Notes: generated by a model from the sequence alone, not told the origin. DNA of 64,000 nucleotides from Gerris lacustris (GCA_951217055.1 OX578277.1:115441904-115505903); one strand, 5' to 3'; counted from the first letter of the stretch, positions 31,614 through 45,393 are shown. Numbers and translations: made by a program.

Positions 31614-31975
31614 ATTTAATCCAATATTACTTACAAGGTTACCAAGGGTAAAGCAAGCAAAGTAATCTTTCTCAAAATCGCATGTGTTTTCTTCGAATTT
31701 ATAAATTTTAAGACAGAAATCCGTTTCTGACATCAGAGAACATTTGTGGTCCCGTGTCTGTCGGTCTGAGATTTTTACTATCCAACGTATCTTAAATACA
31801 TTCGTCCTATATTAATTAAATTTGGATGGTAGATCATATCCCATAGTTGGTCCCATATTATGGTATACATTAGCATATGTATCCCATTAAGTATACATTC
31901 CCCTCTGTATCCCATTAAGTATACATTATACATTACCCTATGTATCAAGTAGCTAGTTTACAAATTAAAATAACG
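31614..31975. other. Stretch with short tandem-like motifs, no gene
   Basis: TATCCCATTAAGTATACATT occurs twice near 31880-31930. It is otherwise AT-rich without recognised elements. Confidence 0.4.
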
Positions 31976-32080
31976 TTTATCTACGATTGATACGAAATAT
32001 AAACATTATATCTCTGTTTAGATGCGTAGAAAGTGATTGTTTACGTACTTGTATTCATTGCGCATGCATGTCTCATGGTT

Positions 32081-32136
32081 CTGAAGAATTCCTCTTCTTT
32101 TCCACGCTAGCGCGGTAAAGAAGAGGAATTCTTCAG
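32081..32136. repeat. 56-bp palindrome of family C (copy 2)
   Basis: It is the same palindrome as 13816-13871, with TCC instead of ACC near the centre of the left arm, giving two mismatches of 28 pairs. Confidence 0.9.
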
Positions 32137-32234
32137 CTTTACGCACGATTAGCGAGTTTGTTTACATTTAACAAAACTAATTTGCTGTTCTTTTATTAAA
32201 GTAACTGTTTATATCGAGTTTTTAGTGAAAAACA

Positions 32235-32324
32235 ATGAATGAATCAAGTGGCTTTGACGAAAATGTAGAGAATAATACTCCTCCAGAAATAATTAATTCG
32301 GCAAAAAATACAACTCAAGATTAA
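32235..32324 (+). CDS. Short conserved frame in family C, copy 2 (29 codons)
   Basis: Same start context, length and stop as 13970-14059, with a single replacement (Gly11 to Val). The downstream out-of-step frame reads LMPSLSKEEIRTYIQQV. Function is unknown. Confidence 0.3.
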   Translation: MNESSGFDENVENNTPPEIINSAKNTTQD

Positions 32325-32606
32325 TGCCATCTTTATCAAAAGAAGAGATACGAACTTACATACAGCAAGTTTATTTTTTTCTGTATTTATTATTTAAATC
32401 TAACAATCGTAGATAAAGTACGGTACGCAACTCGTGCGAAAAATACAATTTTTTTTTTTGGGACGTAGATTTCAATTCCTCTGATTTCTCTACATTTTAC
32501 GTAAAATAAATAAAAGGAATATCCAATATTTAGCATAAATCTATCCATTTTATCATGACGGGATTTACTTGGGAAATAACTTTCATATTATCTTCCTTAC
32601 TATATG

Positions 32607-34332
<1,726 letters not shown>

Positions 34333-34486
34333 GATAGTGTAAAATGTCAGAGGTAGTTTAAATTCAAATTTCAGATGAAGATGAAGATCTGCTACATCAA
34401 ATGTTCTAAACATAGTAATAATCTAACATAATTAGGCTGACGTATAATTACTGTGGTAAACTTGCTTTAATGAATTAATTTATTAG

Positions 34487-35105
<619 letters not shown>

Positions 35106-35384
35106 AATATATAAGTATATTTTTTCTTCTTCAATAAACCTTAATAGCTAATAATTATAGTATTGGACAACCTTAACCTCATTTTTTTAATCATAATCTT
35201 TGGACGGATTTATGAGACAAATATTATTATCCTGCGTATTATTTTTAACTAACAAGTTTGAAATTGGTTTCGTAATATTGCCTCAGGTGAATTTTATACT
35301 TTTATTTTATTTTATACTATTCGTGCTTCAAAATATTACAAAAAATAAAATCAGTCTGACTGACTCGTAGAAACGTTTCTTATG

Positions 35385-35615
35385 TACGCTGAAATTCATT
35401 TATCGATTTCACTGCGGTGATTTGATTTTTCTGAACAAGTATTCCAAATTTTATTGTAATTGGCCCAGTAATTTAGGTTTAAGTGACTGCATAGACTACA
35501 GACAGACATTTATAAAACTATACTTTTTTTGGAATTGTCTAAATTCATCAAATGGAATTTTCGCACAAACACAATACTTTCTTTTTTATATATACTACGT
35601 ATGTGGGAAAGTAAA
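35385..35615 (+). repeat. Family D fragment, right half
   Basis: GAAATTCATTTATCGATTTC, ATTGGCCCAGTAATTTAGG, CAGACAGACATTT, CACAATACTTTC and a final GGGAAAGTAAAAAA follow the order of family D. It is diverged. The 81-codon frame at 35422-35667 lies inside it. Confidence 0.7.
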
Positions 35616-36239
35616 AAAAGGAGCGAGTAAAAACAAAAAACAAAAAAAAGAGTTAAGGATGAAATAGAGTGAAAACCCACTTAAACCTTTTCCAATTCCA
35701 TAAAGAAATACCTGGGTCTCAGCGCAAACCAATCTTCTTTTTTTGTTGTGAAAAGAATTTTCCTTCAGCATGGAAAATATAGTGAAATAACACCGAGCAT
35801 ATAAGATTTGTTTGTTTCGATTACACGATGGGAAAATACCCAGCTGAAAGGGAAATATTTCTTTGTTTGAAGCAACACCTGCGTTGTCGTAGTTGTTGCT
35901 TTGGGCCCCTAAGGTTCCTTGATTATGAGGCCCTCTGCTTGATATGGGGCCTCACTGTATATAGGGCCCTTACCACCTTTATACGAGTCTCGGATCTTTT
36001 CCAACATAGAGCCCACTTACATTATATTACACATGGAAATCTAGTTCCGTAAACTCTGGAAATCGAATTTCCACAGGTTTAACTTGGGAGAGTGGTCGTG
36101 AACAAACGGCATCCATTCTTATATTGGTTCCAATCCATACTTAAACATTTTACATGTTTCAATTTACATGAAAAGCAGTCATGTAAATGTATTTTGGAAC
36201 AAATAATGTTTACATTACACTCTATAAACGAATAATAAT
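35616..36239. other. Stretch with a GC-richer segment, no supported gene
   Basis: 35880-36010 is GC-richer (GGGCCCCTAAGG, GAGGCCCTCTGC, GGGGCCTCAC, AGGGCCCTTACC), with repeated GGCCC-type blocks like the subterminal ends of hAT elements. A 74-codon plus frame (35828-36052) crosses it. I found no TIR pair or duplication. Confidence 0.35.
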
Positions 36240-36329
36240 GGCAATACACGCTACGCGCGGGGCTCATGCTTGGAATCATTGGCTTTCTATTCTATTATCA
36301 TGTAAGTAAAGCGTTTAAGAAATGCTTAA

Positions 36330-37303
36330 CCCTGCAGTGCACGGGTGAAAAAAAAAATCACACCAGTGCACGGGTTGGGTCTGTAAGACCCAATATTATA
36401 AAAAAAATTAAGATGGTTTATTACTTAAATATTTTTATTTTTTATTTTTTTTAGTATAGAAATAATCTTTATTTAATAGTACAAAAATATAAAATGTAAT
36501 ATATCAATAAAATTACATTAGAAAAAAATATATATTTTATGACTATTCATTTTTTAATTTTTATCGTCCAACATGAAAAAAAATATATTAAATAAAATTA
36601 AAAGAATTTTGAAAAAATAAGTGTCATTTATCAATATAGGAACTTAATACGATCAAAAAATTTCTATTCCACAGTCCTGGCATATAAATTGCGAATGCTC
36701 TAAGCATATATATATATTGCACTTTTTGCAAGAATAACGAGATGTGCGGTCAGTGCAAATTTAAACCCCTCCCCCCTTTATTAGGCTCTTGAGGTTTGGA
36801 AGGCACAGTTTTAATCCCAAGAATTTTTTCCCGGTAATTCTAAAATAATTTCCCGATATTCTTTAACATTCCTGCCTGGAAAGTAATTGTACTATTTTTT
36901 CTCCCTTTACAAAAAGTTAAATACTAAATTAACGATAGAAAATAATCAGTCATTATTAATATACTTTGTACAATACCTGAATTTAATATTAAATAAAGTT
37001 CAAGTAAATACAATTAAAATCTAGAGAGTTATCAACGAATATATATAATAAAATGTTGTTACGAGTTATAAAAAAATACTTACACGAGTAGACGAGTTGG
37101 GTCTCACAGACCCAGGGGTAATTTTGAGGTAAAAAAATAGACAGAAATAAATTATGTGAATTGTTCAAAATGTGGTTCTGAACTGAGGAAGGTTTGACTT
37201 GAAGGTGTAAGAGGGGATGGTGTTATACGAACCTCCCTTATCAGTGTTTTGCTAATGAGTGTGACACCCTGGGTCTCACAGACCCGACCCGTACACTGCA
37301 GGG
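36330..37303. mobile_element. piggyBac-like element, 974 bp, TTAA duplication
   Basis: It is flanked by TTAA at 36326-36329 and 37304-37307. The ends CCCTGCAGTGCACGGGT and ACCCGTACACTGCAGGG are inverted repeats with one mismatch. Subterminal GGGTCTGTAAGACCC and GGGTCTCACAGACCC blocks add inner inverted motifs. TTAA targets and CCC/GGG ends are the piggyBac hallmark. Minus-strand remains of the transposase C-terminus (36640-36850) support this. It is an internally deleted, non-autonomous copy. Confidence 0.92.
36640..36850 (-). pseudogene. Decayed piggyBac transposase C-terminal tail
   Basis: On the minus strand one frame reads KTVPSKPQEPNKGGRG. After a one-base shift near 36757 it continues CTDRTSRYSCKKCN then IYICLEHSQFICQDC. 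The spacing of cysteines and histidine (C-x8-C-x2-C-x4-C-x2-H, then C-x2-C) resembles the cysteine-rich zinc-binding tail of piggyBac transposases. The catalytic Asp region is absent. A stop just upstream and the frameshift mark it as dead. Confidence 0.75.
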
Positions 37304-37498
37304 TTAAATAGTTTGGTTTCCAAAGCCTTCTCAGAAACGAATAAGGGTTACTTACATTATATCGCGAACGCTTAGGCGGATAACGTTGAATCCAATGAAC
37401 TCGTCCTGGACATTGGTAAAATGAAAATGTGTACCAAATTTCAACTAAATTGGTCCACTTTTACTCAAGTTGTCATCGGTCGATTTTGTTAGGCGGTT

Positions 37499-38213
37499 TT
37501 TTTAGGGTCCGTAGGCAAAACCAAGGACCCTTATATTTTCCTGCGTGTGTCTGTCCGTCCGTCCTCTCGCGTGCTCTCACGGCTACACCTTTCATCCCAT
37601 CACTTTGAAATTTGGCATGTATGTGTCTTGTACCTACCCACATATTTTAAAAATATAGCGACTTTGAAAAAATATTTTTCAAAAAAATTAGGGTAAAAAA
37701 ACTTAAGGGTTACATTTTTTTTTTTCGACACCGTGAGGGGTATCATAAGAAAGGGTACGTCGAGCTGATTACAAAAATATATAATTCTTTGGATATAACT
37801 TTGATAGGGCGAGAGTAGGCAAGTTTAAAGTGGGTGTAAAACGTGCCCCCCCCCCCCCCCCCCCTCTACCCCGCTTATGTGAAGTGCAAAAAATCTGAAA
37901 AAATTCCTGAACATTCTTCGACCAAGAGAAAAAAATACCACTTTTTGGAAATTTCGAAAAAAATATTATTTAATTTTTTATTGACAAAATACGTTTTTTT
38001 ATAATTATGGTCTTTTCGATGTATTTATATGGTTGTAGTCCGGTTCAGTGGCAAAAAAAAATACTTTATCAGAGTGTGTTTTGAGAATATCAGACCCTTA
38101 AAATGGTTCAAAGTAAGCTTTTTAGCATTTTAATAAAACACTGTTTATACACTTTACAGTTAAACACTATATAGTGTGGCCTACGGACCCTCGCACACAC
38201 TTGACCTGTTTAT
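37499..38213 (+). mobile_element. Family A Helentron-like element (copy 5), hairpin damaged
   Basis: TTTTTAGGGTCCGTAGGC start and TTGACCTGTTTATT end, with GCCTACGGACCCT intact. The left arm of the 3' hairpin (TGTGTGCTGACTAG) is deleted, leaving CTCGCACACACTTGACC. If the hairpin is needed for mobilisation, this copy is a dead end. A C run of about 18 bases lies near 37847-37864. Confidence 0.88.
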
Positions 38214-38975
38214 TTCGGATTCACTCTCGTGCTCCAGAAGCTGTAACGTGCCATAAGGAACTTCGTTTCAAAAAATTTCGTTTTGTACAGTGATTATAAT
38301 GATTCTGTTACCTTCGGTATGCTTGGAAGGAAAACAACAATAGTAAATGTAAAATATAAAGTTTAGAAAAAAATAATTCCTTTAAACGAATTATAAAAAT
38401 AATATATTCGTTCTTCAGAACAATCAAAGAATTGAATTTTCGTATTATTAACTCGGGAAAAAGAGTGAAAAACTAACAAAACAAACTCTATGTATTATTG
38501 AAAGGCAGGACTGAAAGGTTCACGTGATCATATTCTATGACGTAACCTTGAAAGGAGTGGGGGAAAGGGTTTGGTTGGAAGTGTCATCTACGCTCGTATA
38601 ATGTATATGAATATCTCGTATGTGTGTATGAATGTGATGGTGTAATATAACGGCGAGGATTTTCATTCCAATTTTCATATGTATTCCCATGTATTGTATT
38701 TGGTCCTTTTATTCGAGAATATATTACTCTCTAGCTCATACGAGAGCAAAATATATAAATTAAAATAGTATTGTAATAAAAGAAAACCTTTTATATGGAG
38801 TAAAAGTCATAGTTCTTTGTATATGTGTAATTCGGTGATAAATTAATTTATGATTTTCAGTAGGATACATTATTTGACTCTAAAATGCACAATAAATTAG
38901 AAATTTATGTTTTTTTTTCATTTAATGTGATTTTTAAAAAGTGATGTTTTAGCGGTTAGTAATTTGGTTTTTTAT
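38214..38975. other. AT-rich stretch, nothing recognised
   Basis: A TTCTGTTACCTTCGGTATGC motif near 38303 belongs to the same dispersed end as 17925 and 19337. Otherwise featureless. Confidence 0.4.
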
Positions 38976-39716
38976 AAGCTTTTATTTAACTTGCAATGTT
39001 TGTATGTCTGTATGTTCAGGTCAAATCTTGCAACTGAATTTTAAAGTAGTTATCCTCAACCGATTGAATTGAAATTTCGCATATACCCTTTTAGTTTGGA
39101 TGGCAATGCATGGTTAGCTATGTGACGTCATTCTAATCCAATATGGCGGGCAGCTGAAGATGGCGGACTAGTTATTTTTTTAGCACGCCCATGATATGGG
39201 TATCAAATTAAAGGGACTGTTGAGAAGAATACGAATAAAAGCTTGATTTTAAAAATATTTATTTTTGATAATAAACTTTTTTATTATTAAAATATAGAGC
39301 GTTATTCGATCTCGTATATCATAATTTATTTTTAAAATATTTCTTAAATAAACTAATACAGTTTGTTGTAACAGGTAACAGGTTTTAATTAACTTGCAAT
39401 GTTTGTATGTATGTATGTTCGGGTCAAATCTTGCTGAAAAACCTGAAAAAACTGAATTTTAAAGAAATTATCCTCAACCGATTGAATTTAAATTTTGCAT
39501 ATTCTTTTAGTTTGGATGACAATGCATGGTTAGCTAAGTGTCGTTATTCTAAATCCAATATGGCGGGCACCCAAGGTGGCGGACTAGTTACTTTTCAAGT
39601 ACGCCCATAATATGGGTGTCAAATGAAAGGTTTTACTGAGTAGAATACGAAAAATAAAATGCCTTCACTCTAAATCCAATGTAGCGGATGGCCCAAGATA
39701 AAAGCTTGTTTTTAAA
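38976..39716 (+). repeat. Family H dispersed repeat, two direct copies
   Basis: Copy 1 is 38976-39244 and copy 2 is 39383-39716. Each runs from AACTTGCAATGTTTGTATGT, through TTATCCTCAACCGATTGAAT, GCATGGTTAGCTA, CCAATATGGCGGGCA and GGCGGACTAGTTA, to ATAAAAGCTT. Copy 1 starts AAGCTTTTATT and ends AATAAAAGCTT, an 11-bp inverted pair. Copy 2 has an extra CTCTAAATCCAATGTAGCGG-type partial duplication near its end. A third copy is on the minus strand at 53313-53593. Confidence 0.8.
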
Positions 39717-40468
39717 ATTTGTTTTACTATTTTTTTTTATTTTTTTTTTTTTATATATGAATTGGGGCATGTTTTGTATTGTAATGTTCAGATTTCTCTT
39801 TCTCCTTTATTGAGTACATACAGGGTGACCCGCGATAAAATGTCATAAAGAAATTGGTGGATTCTATGGGTCAAATGCAACAACAAATGTCGAGTAAGCA
39901 CTTGCCCATACCTCAATAGTTCTCGAGATATCGGATTCATTTCTTTTTTTTAAGTGCTTCACGAAAATTTTCAAAAAATTCCTAATATCTCCAAAACTAA
40001 ATGAGATAGAGAAATTGGGCTAAGGACCAATTTTAAAGAGCATAAAAATCCTTTTAGAATCCTTAAATTATTTTCAAATTATCAGCTGCTAAGCATCTTT
40101 TAAGTTCTGTTACATTTGAAAATTTGGATTTTTTAAAATTCTTTCACGAAATTCCTGAGCTTATTACTCTTAATAAATTGAGGGATGTTAGAAGTGTGGC
40201 GCTTTCAGGAAAACTTCTGCTTTTTATAAGCTTTCAAATGGTATAATTAAAGTTTAAGATCAACGGATTAGTTAGAATTATGGTGAATTGAGGGTTACCA
40301 GACATGAAATCTTTTGGTCAGGATCACAACCCATTCTAGTACAAATGCAAAAGAGGTTCCCCCGAATGAAACCACAGCACTTATATGAAATTTGACGCTG
40401 AACAAAAAAGTTTCTATAAACATGGACCTGGAACAGCTTCGTTTTCGAGATATTCGCAAAACAACATT

Positions 40469-41192
40469 AAATAAACAGGTCAAGTGTGTGCTAGTCAGCA
40501 CACAGCGAGGGTCCGTAGGCCACACTATATAGTGTTTAACTGTAAAGTGTATAAACAGTGTTTTTTTTTAAATGCTAAAAAGCTTACTTTGTACTATTCT
40601 AAGGGTCTGATATTCTCAAAACACACTCTGATAAAGTATTTTTTGCCACTGAACCGGACTACAACCATATAAATACATCGAAAAGACCAGAATTATAAAA
40701 AAAACGTATTTTGTCAATAAAAATAAAATAATAGTTTTTTCGAAATTTCCAAAAAGTGGTATCTTTACTTTTGGTCGAAGAATGTTCAGGAATTTTTTAA
40801 GATTACATAAGCGAGATAGAGGGGGGGGGGGGGGGGGGACACGTTTCACTCCCACTTCAAACTTGCCTACACTCGCCCTATCAAAGTTATATCTAAAGAA
40901 TTATATATTTTTGTAATCAGCTCGACGTACCCTTTCATATGATACCCCTCTCGGTGTCAAAAAAAAGAAGAAAATTTAACCCTTAAGTTTTTTTACCCTA
41001 ATATATTTGAAAAATATTTTTTTTTTAAGTCGCTATATTTTTAAAATATGTGGGTAGGAACAAGACACATACATGCCAAATTTCAAAGTGATCGGACGAA
41101 AGGTGTAGCCGTGAGAGCACGCGAGAGGACGGACGGACAGACACACGCAGGAAAATATAAGGGTCCTTGGTTTTGCCTACGGACCCTAAAAA
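40469..41192 (-). mobile_element. Family A Helentron-like element (copy 6, complete, nested)
   Basis: Read on the minus strand it starts TTTTTAGGGTCCGTAGGC and ends CTTGACCTGTTTATT, with exact 13-base subterminal repeats and the intact hairpin TGTGTGCTGACTAGCACACA. It lies inside the TA-flanked element 39821-41623, so it is the younger of the two. An 18-base G run is at 40820-40838. Confidence 0.9.
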
Positions 41193-41205
41193 CACTTTTT
41201 TTTGG

Positions 41206-41526
41206 ACGTTCATCCTTACAATTCTCAAATACTACGCTTTTTACCGTAATATTTCTTGAAGCAAATCTTGTAGAGAGTCGAATTACACCAATTTTAACTC
41301 TCTACAACATAATCTTTTAAAATTGAGGGTTGATGGAGATCACCTTAATGGATTGACTTATAAAGTGACAGGGACGGAGAATTTTGAAATTTCGCTGAAA
41401 AGCAGGGGGATGTTGTACAGCGCTGGGAAGGGTGTCATTCAACGAATAATTATATTCTTTACAAGGTTTCCTTCAAGGAGTATTACGATAAAAAGCGTAG
41501 TATTTGAGAATTGTAAGGATGAACGA
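41206..41526. repeat. Inverted pair inside the TIR element
   Basis: GTTCATCCTTACAATTCTCA then AATACTACGC at about 41210-41239 is matched in inverse at about 41495-41524 (GCGTAGTATTTGAGAATTGT then AAGGATGAAC). The match weakens towards TTCTTGAAG / CTTCAAGGA. This forms a 320-bp foldback within the larger element. Confidence 0.85.
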
Positions 41527-41623
41527 ATTGAGATATGGGCATATGCTTACTCGACATTTTTTGATGGATTTGACCCATAGAATCCGCCAATTTCTTTATG
41601 ACATTTTATCGCGGGACACTTTG

Positions 41624-42919
41624 TATAACAGATTAAAGTAAGTTGTCTACATTTACGATTGTACTATTAATTGTACGATTGTAACAAAGTAGGATTTTGT
41701 ATTTTTGAATTCTTCATGTCATTATTGCTGTTCGTTATAGCACTTGACCTCCTTTCATTCTAAATCAAGTCCGTTACCCTAGCCTTCACCTTGATCCACG
41801 ACTCACCTGGCGGCATCACACTAAAACTAAACCGACGGACATCTCAAGACCATACAAGTTGCTGCTACGTTTTCTGCATCGTAGGTCTAAACTAACTTTG
41901 AATTATAAACTTCGTATTTACAATGTAGTCTTGAAACAAGTTTGAATTTGGATGTGTGAGGTGGAATCAATCCTCGCGTCTCCCGTCCAATTCAAAATCG
42001 GGAAAGGGAATAATGGCTTACTTTACTCCCTAGGTGCATAAATAACTACACAGTTCTAGGGGTAGACCATGTTAATAATATTTGAGGGTTTATTGGATAC
42101 TAAATTATTTATACTAAAAGCTTGAGATTAATTTGTTTAAAATGACAGTTATTCTATGCCTGTAAATATTAGTTGTAGATGTAGAAATATGTGAAACACG
42201 TCAAAACATAAAACTTAATTTTAAATTAAGGTAATTAACATTTCTTATGATAATCTGATTAATTTAATTATTAATCCAGAGTTACTACTAATTATTAAAG
42301 TATATTTGTATGTAGCTGGGCTGGTATGCCAAAAGCATTGCATGTTTGTAAATTGTATATGGGGTGAGAGCTTAAAATTTAATATTAATTTGGTAATTTC
42401 TGTATAAATAATGTGTTTTAAATCTATTAAATAATATAATAATAACGATTTATATTAAAATATTACTCGATGAATATGTTTCATTTAATTACTTAATAAT
42501 TAATATAATGTTAATTATATAAAGTGATTTATTTGTTTGGTCCTGTCAGAGGAATGCAATACTCCGACACTATGTGAAAATTTAGATTTTGAGTGAGTTA
42601 AATTGAATTGCAGGTGCACATATCGACCCTGAAATGAACTTCAATTAATTTAATAAAACATTTTGCTGCTCTCCCTTCTCTCTCTCTGTCTTGAATCAAA
42701 TTTAATTAATTTTTAGAGTTGAAATTTAATTAATCTTTGGTTGAGTTACGAAGTAAAGAAATACTTTTTGATTATTTGTTTGTTTTGTTTTGGAGAATAA
42801 TCTTTTCCTGTTTAACAAATCCAAATTTCATTTTGTCTTATTTAATTAAATGAATTAGATTAGCAATCTAAACAAGATCTGCTTTATTAAATTCACTGCA
42901 ATATTTCAGATATTACTCT
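41624..42919. other. Mostly unique-looking stretch, no supported gene
   Basis: A family-F fragment (minus strand) lies at 41998-42054 (AATAATGGCTTACTTTACTC, CCTAGGTGCATAAATAACTA). A minus-strand CCGCCAG/GTGAGTCG near 41800 is a strong-looking donor, but the upstream frames have stops. The rest is AT-rich. Confidence 0.35.
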
Positions 42920-43163
42920 TTGGAACGAAGATCCTTAGGGCACGTTACAGCGTCTGGAGCGTGCAAGTGAATCTGAATAAAACCACCGTCACAAAACTGG
43001 CTGTCACAAAATCGACCGATGACGATAACTTGTGTAATAATTGACCGATTTAGTTGAAATTTGGTATCCATGTTTATTTTGCCAATGCTTAGGTCAAGTT
43101 CGTTAGACAAAGTTATCCGGCCAAGCGTTCGCGCGCAACGTCGCGTAAACATAAGCTTCAAAT
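42920..43163 (-). repeat. Family G dispersed repeat (copy 3, partial)
   Basis: On the minus strand it matches the right part of family G copy 2: CGAACGCTTGGCCGGATAAC, TTGGCAAAATAAACATGG, CAACTAAATCGGTCAATTAT, CATCGGTCGATTTTG. The 82-codon minus frame at 42913-43161 coincides with it. Confidence 0.65.
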
Positions 43164-43235
43164 GAAAAATTGGAAATTTAGGACAGGAAAAAATCTAACT
43201 TCTTCGATTCAATGAGACAAACAACTTTTATTAAT

Positions 43236-43829
43236 TACTACGTTTTTATTAGCTTGCTTTCTTGTTTGTTTGTTTGTTTGTCCGGTACAAATCTGGCAAT
43301 CGATTTCTAACTAACTTCCCGAATAGCTAGACATTTGAAACTTTTAGCATAGCTCAGAACACGATGACAATGCATTATTTTAATACTTTTAGCCAGAATT
43401 TAATTTTTCAGCAGAATTTTATTGGTTTTCAGCAAATTTTGCTGTACGGAAAGTTAGTTCGGAAAAAATTTGCAAGTTATTTTATTTGTTTTGCCATATC
43501 CCATATTTACGCAATCTTCATTTTGACGGGTCTCAAATTTGTGATTGATAAACATTGAATGACAGCAAAACAGGAAATATCGATTATATTATTTATATTA
43601 TTTCAAATATATCGATGGCATGCTTTAGATTTGGTGTCGGGGAGATCCGTTGTACAAAGATTTGTCCTTCTATAGGTTTAAGATCAGCTCTCTAGATGGT
43701 TGTCATTTATGTGAAGTAAATAAATTCGGAACTATTTTCTTTTTTTCACTAACAATATATATTATATAACAATAACAATTATATTATCAACATTACATAC
43801 GATTCAACAGAAAATTTAAAAACGTAGTA
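43236..43829 (+). mobile_element. Family B element, full length (copy 3)
   Basis: It begins TACTACGTTTTTATTAGC and ends AACGTAGTA, with an internal extra TTTAATTTTTCAGCAGAAT. Its right tail TATATAAAAAGTTATTTTTA then TCTTGAAATTTTAT is uninterrupted, giving the empty-site reference for the family-C insertion next to copy 2. A (TA)n tract follows at 43858-43941. Confidence 0.85.
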
Positions 43830-43853
43830 TATAAAAAGTTATTTTTATCTTGA

Positions 43854-43857
<4 letters not shown>

Positions 43858-43941
<84 letters not shown>
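43858..43941. repeat. (TA)n microsatellite
   Basis: About 84 bases of TA directly after the family-B tail. Confidence 0.97.
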
Positions 43942-43945
<4 letters not shown>

Positions 43946-44193
43946 AAATCAACACATACACCGCTAAGAAGTGTTAAAGATCGCTAAATTTATTAAAGCG
44001 GGTCTAAACGTTTAAAATAGAGAAAAATTCGTTTTTACAGATATTATGTATCTGTACTTTCTATAACGTAATGATTTTAATGAAACTTCTTACACATCGT
44101 CTAAAACACAATTGAAACAGGCATATACAATTTCAACCTGATACAAGCAGAAGTTTTTGCATAGTGATATGATATATTTTATAATATTTTAAA

Positions 44194-44405
44194 TAGAGTA
44201 GGCTTCAGGGTTAGGGAACAGTCCTGTTTCCTCGCTGTACTACAACCATCCTCTTCAACTATCAACTCGTAATGATAAACTTTTTTCTTAATATTTAATA
44301 CATATTTATTGCAAGACGCTTCAATGATTAATGAAATACTTTAATTTTAATTTTGCCTTAACTCCGCTAAGTACAAATAGTTATTTACTTTGAATTTTGT
44401 CATAA
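44194..44405 (+). repeat. Family N diverged repeat (copy 2)
   Basis: It matches 24478-24692 in inverse orientation (AGAGTAGGCTTCAGGG, CTATCAACTC, TATTTATTGCAAGACGCTTC, TTTTGCCTTAACTCCGCTAA). It ends about 20 bp before family-E copy 2. Confidence 0.65.
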
Positions 44406-44423
44406 TAGTGAGTGAAATACTAC

Positions 44424-45393
44424 TAAAGGTCGACCAAGAACTCATGGAAATCTGAGGAGTGCGCTAGTGTCGTTGTTTTGGTGTCATGTATAGTCAGTTT
44501 TTAATAAAACAGACCACTGTCAAAAAACACAGTGTTGATCTTTTGATATTAATAATTTAATTTTAGATAACTTCTATATTTTTTGCAACAGGCAACACTG
44601 TACCTGATAAGAAATCACTAATAATATACGATAATATCTTTATATTATTATTTATTGATTATTCACAATAATATTCTTTAAATCTAAATCGATTTTCTTC
44701 TATCTTAATCTATTTTTTCTTCCTTTTTATTTCTGAGTTTGATTTGTTACCTTTTTATTTCTGTTTTATTAGTTACATTTTTGTACTACTACCTCTCTCG
44801 GATTTTTTTTGGCAATTTTCTCTTTGGTAAATTAAATTTCCTAGTATTAATAAAAACACGGATAATAACATGAATTCAAAATTAGGAAGAAATTTGAAAA
44901 AAATAATGAGATTCTAAGATAAGTTTCACTGGTTATTTTATTTATAAAAAATATAACGGGGAAAAACAAACTAGAAATTCTCTAATATTATTTTGACTAA
45001 TTGTCATGGAGAGCAATCATTTTTATAATATAAAATACATATCATATCAGGTTTGTTCCAACCCCGTTATTTGTAGCGTCCTTTGCATTTGCACCATCCC
45101 GCGGATTTGTGGATCGTACAAATATCGTTTAGGGCAGTTGTGACTATAATTCGTACTGTAACCGAATAAAAACAAACAAAACAGGAAACCTAAACGATTG
45201 GAAACCTTCCTGTTGTTATTCGTAAGATTTGACATAACTGCGCAATGCGCATGTCATACAAACTACAAACTAGAAATGGGAAATGGGTATAGCACCCGAC
45301 TGTACTGACTTCGGCAATACTCGGAAGTTCCGACTTTAAACGAAGCCAAGCTTTCAGTTTCTCCCGTGTTCATGACTTCTTGGTCGACCTTTA
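44424..45393. mobile_element. Family E MITE (copy 2, long form)
   Basis: The ends TAAAGGTCGACCAAGAACTC and TTCTTGGTCGACCTTTA are inverted repeats. Relative to copy 1 it has about 380 extra bases (44745-45125). That extra block ends near GGTTTGTTCCAACCCCG, which resembles the TIR of the MITE at 50007, so it may itself be partly an insertion. Confidence 0.8.

Larger units (their letters stand above)
31976..32417 (+). mobile_element. Family C palindrome-bearing element (copy 2)
   Basis: TTTATCTACGATTG at the left is exactly inverted as CAATCGTAGATAAA at the right. It is collinear with copy 1 (13711-14153) at about 95% identity by eye, including the palindrome and the short frame. The hairpin module that follows the right TIR in copy 1 is missing here after the first 25 bp. 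Confidence 0.8.
36240..37497 (+). repeat. Family G dispersed repeat (copy 2), split by a piggyBac-like element
   Basis: The left part (36240-36329, CGCGGGGCTCATGCTTGG) and right part (37304-37497, TTTGGTTTCCAAAGCCTTCT onward) rejoin at the TTAA. The right part (CATTGGTAAAATGAAAATGT, TTCAACTAAATTGGTCCA, TTGTCATCGGTCGATTTTG) is the inverse of 42990-43100. A family-A copy abuts its right end. Confidence 0.7.
39821..41623. mobile_element. TA-flanked TIR element, split by a family-A insertion
   Basis: The ends CAGGGTGACCCGCGATAAAA and TTTTATCGCGGGACACTTTG are inverted repeats that continue inward for about 85 bp (TGTCATAAAGAAATTGG, ATTCTATGGGTCAAAT, GTCGAGTAAGCA). TA flanks both ends, as in Tc1/mariner-like elements. 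Removing the family-A copy leaves about 1.08 kb. The right part contains its own inverted pair. No transposase frame was seen. Confidence 0.85.

Noticed and set aside
31224..31733. Frames of 100-169 codons on both strands
   Set aside because: Several frames are open over the same 39-bp tandem units; this is an effect of the period, not coding.
35828..36052. 74-codon frame with cysteines (MGKYPAEREIFLCLK...)
   Set aside because: The Cys spacing fits no family I know and GGCCC blocks suggest transposon ends; no supporting splice signals.
41790..41900. Minus-strand exon ending CCGCCAG/GTGAGTCG
   Set aside because: The donor is good, but stops occur in the upstream frames within about 80 bases and no acceptor was convincing.
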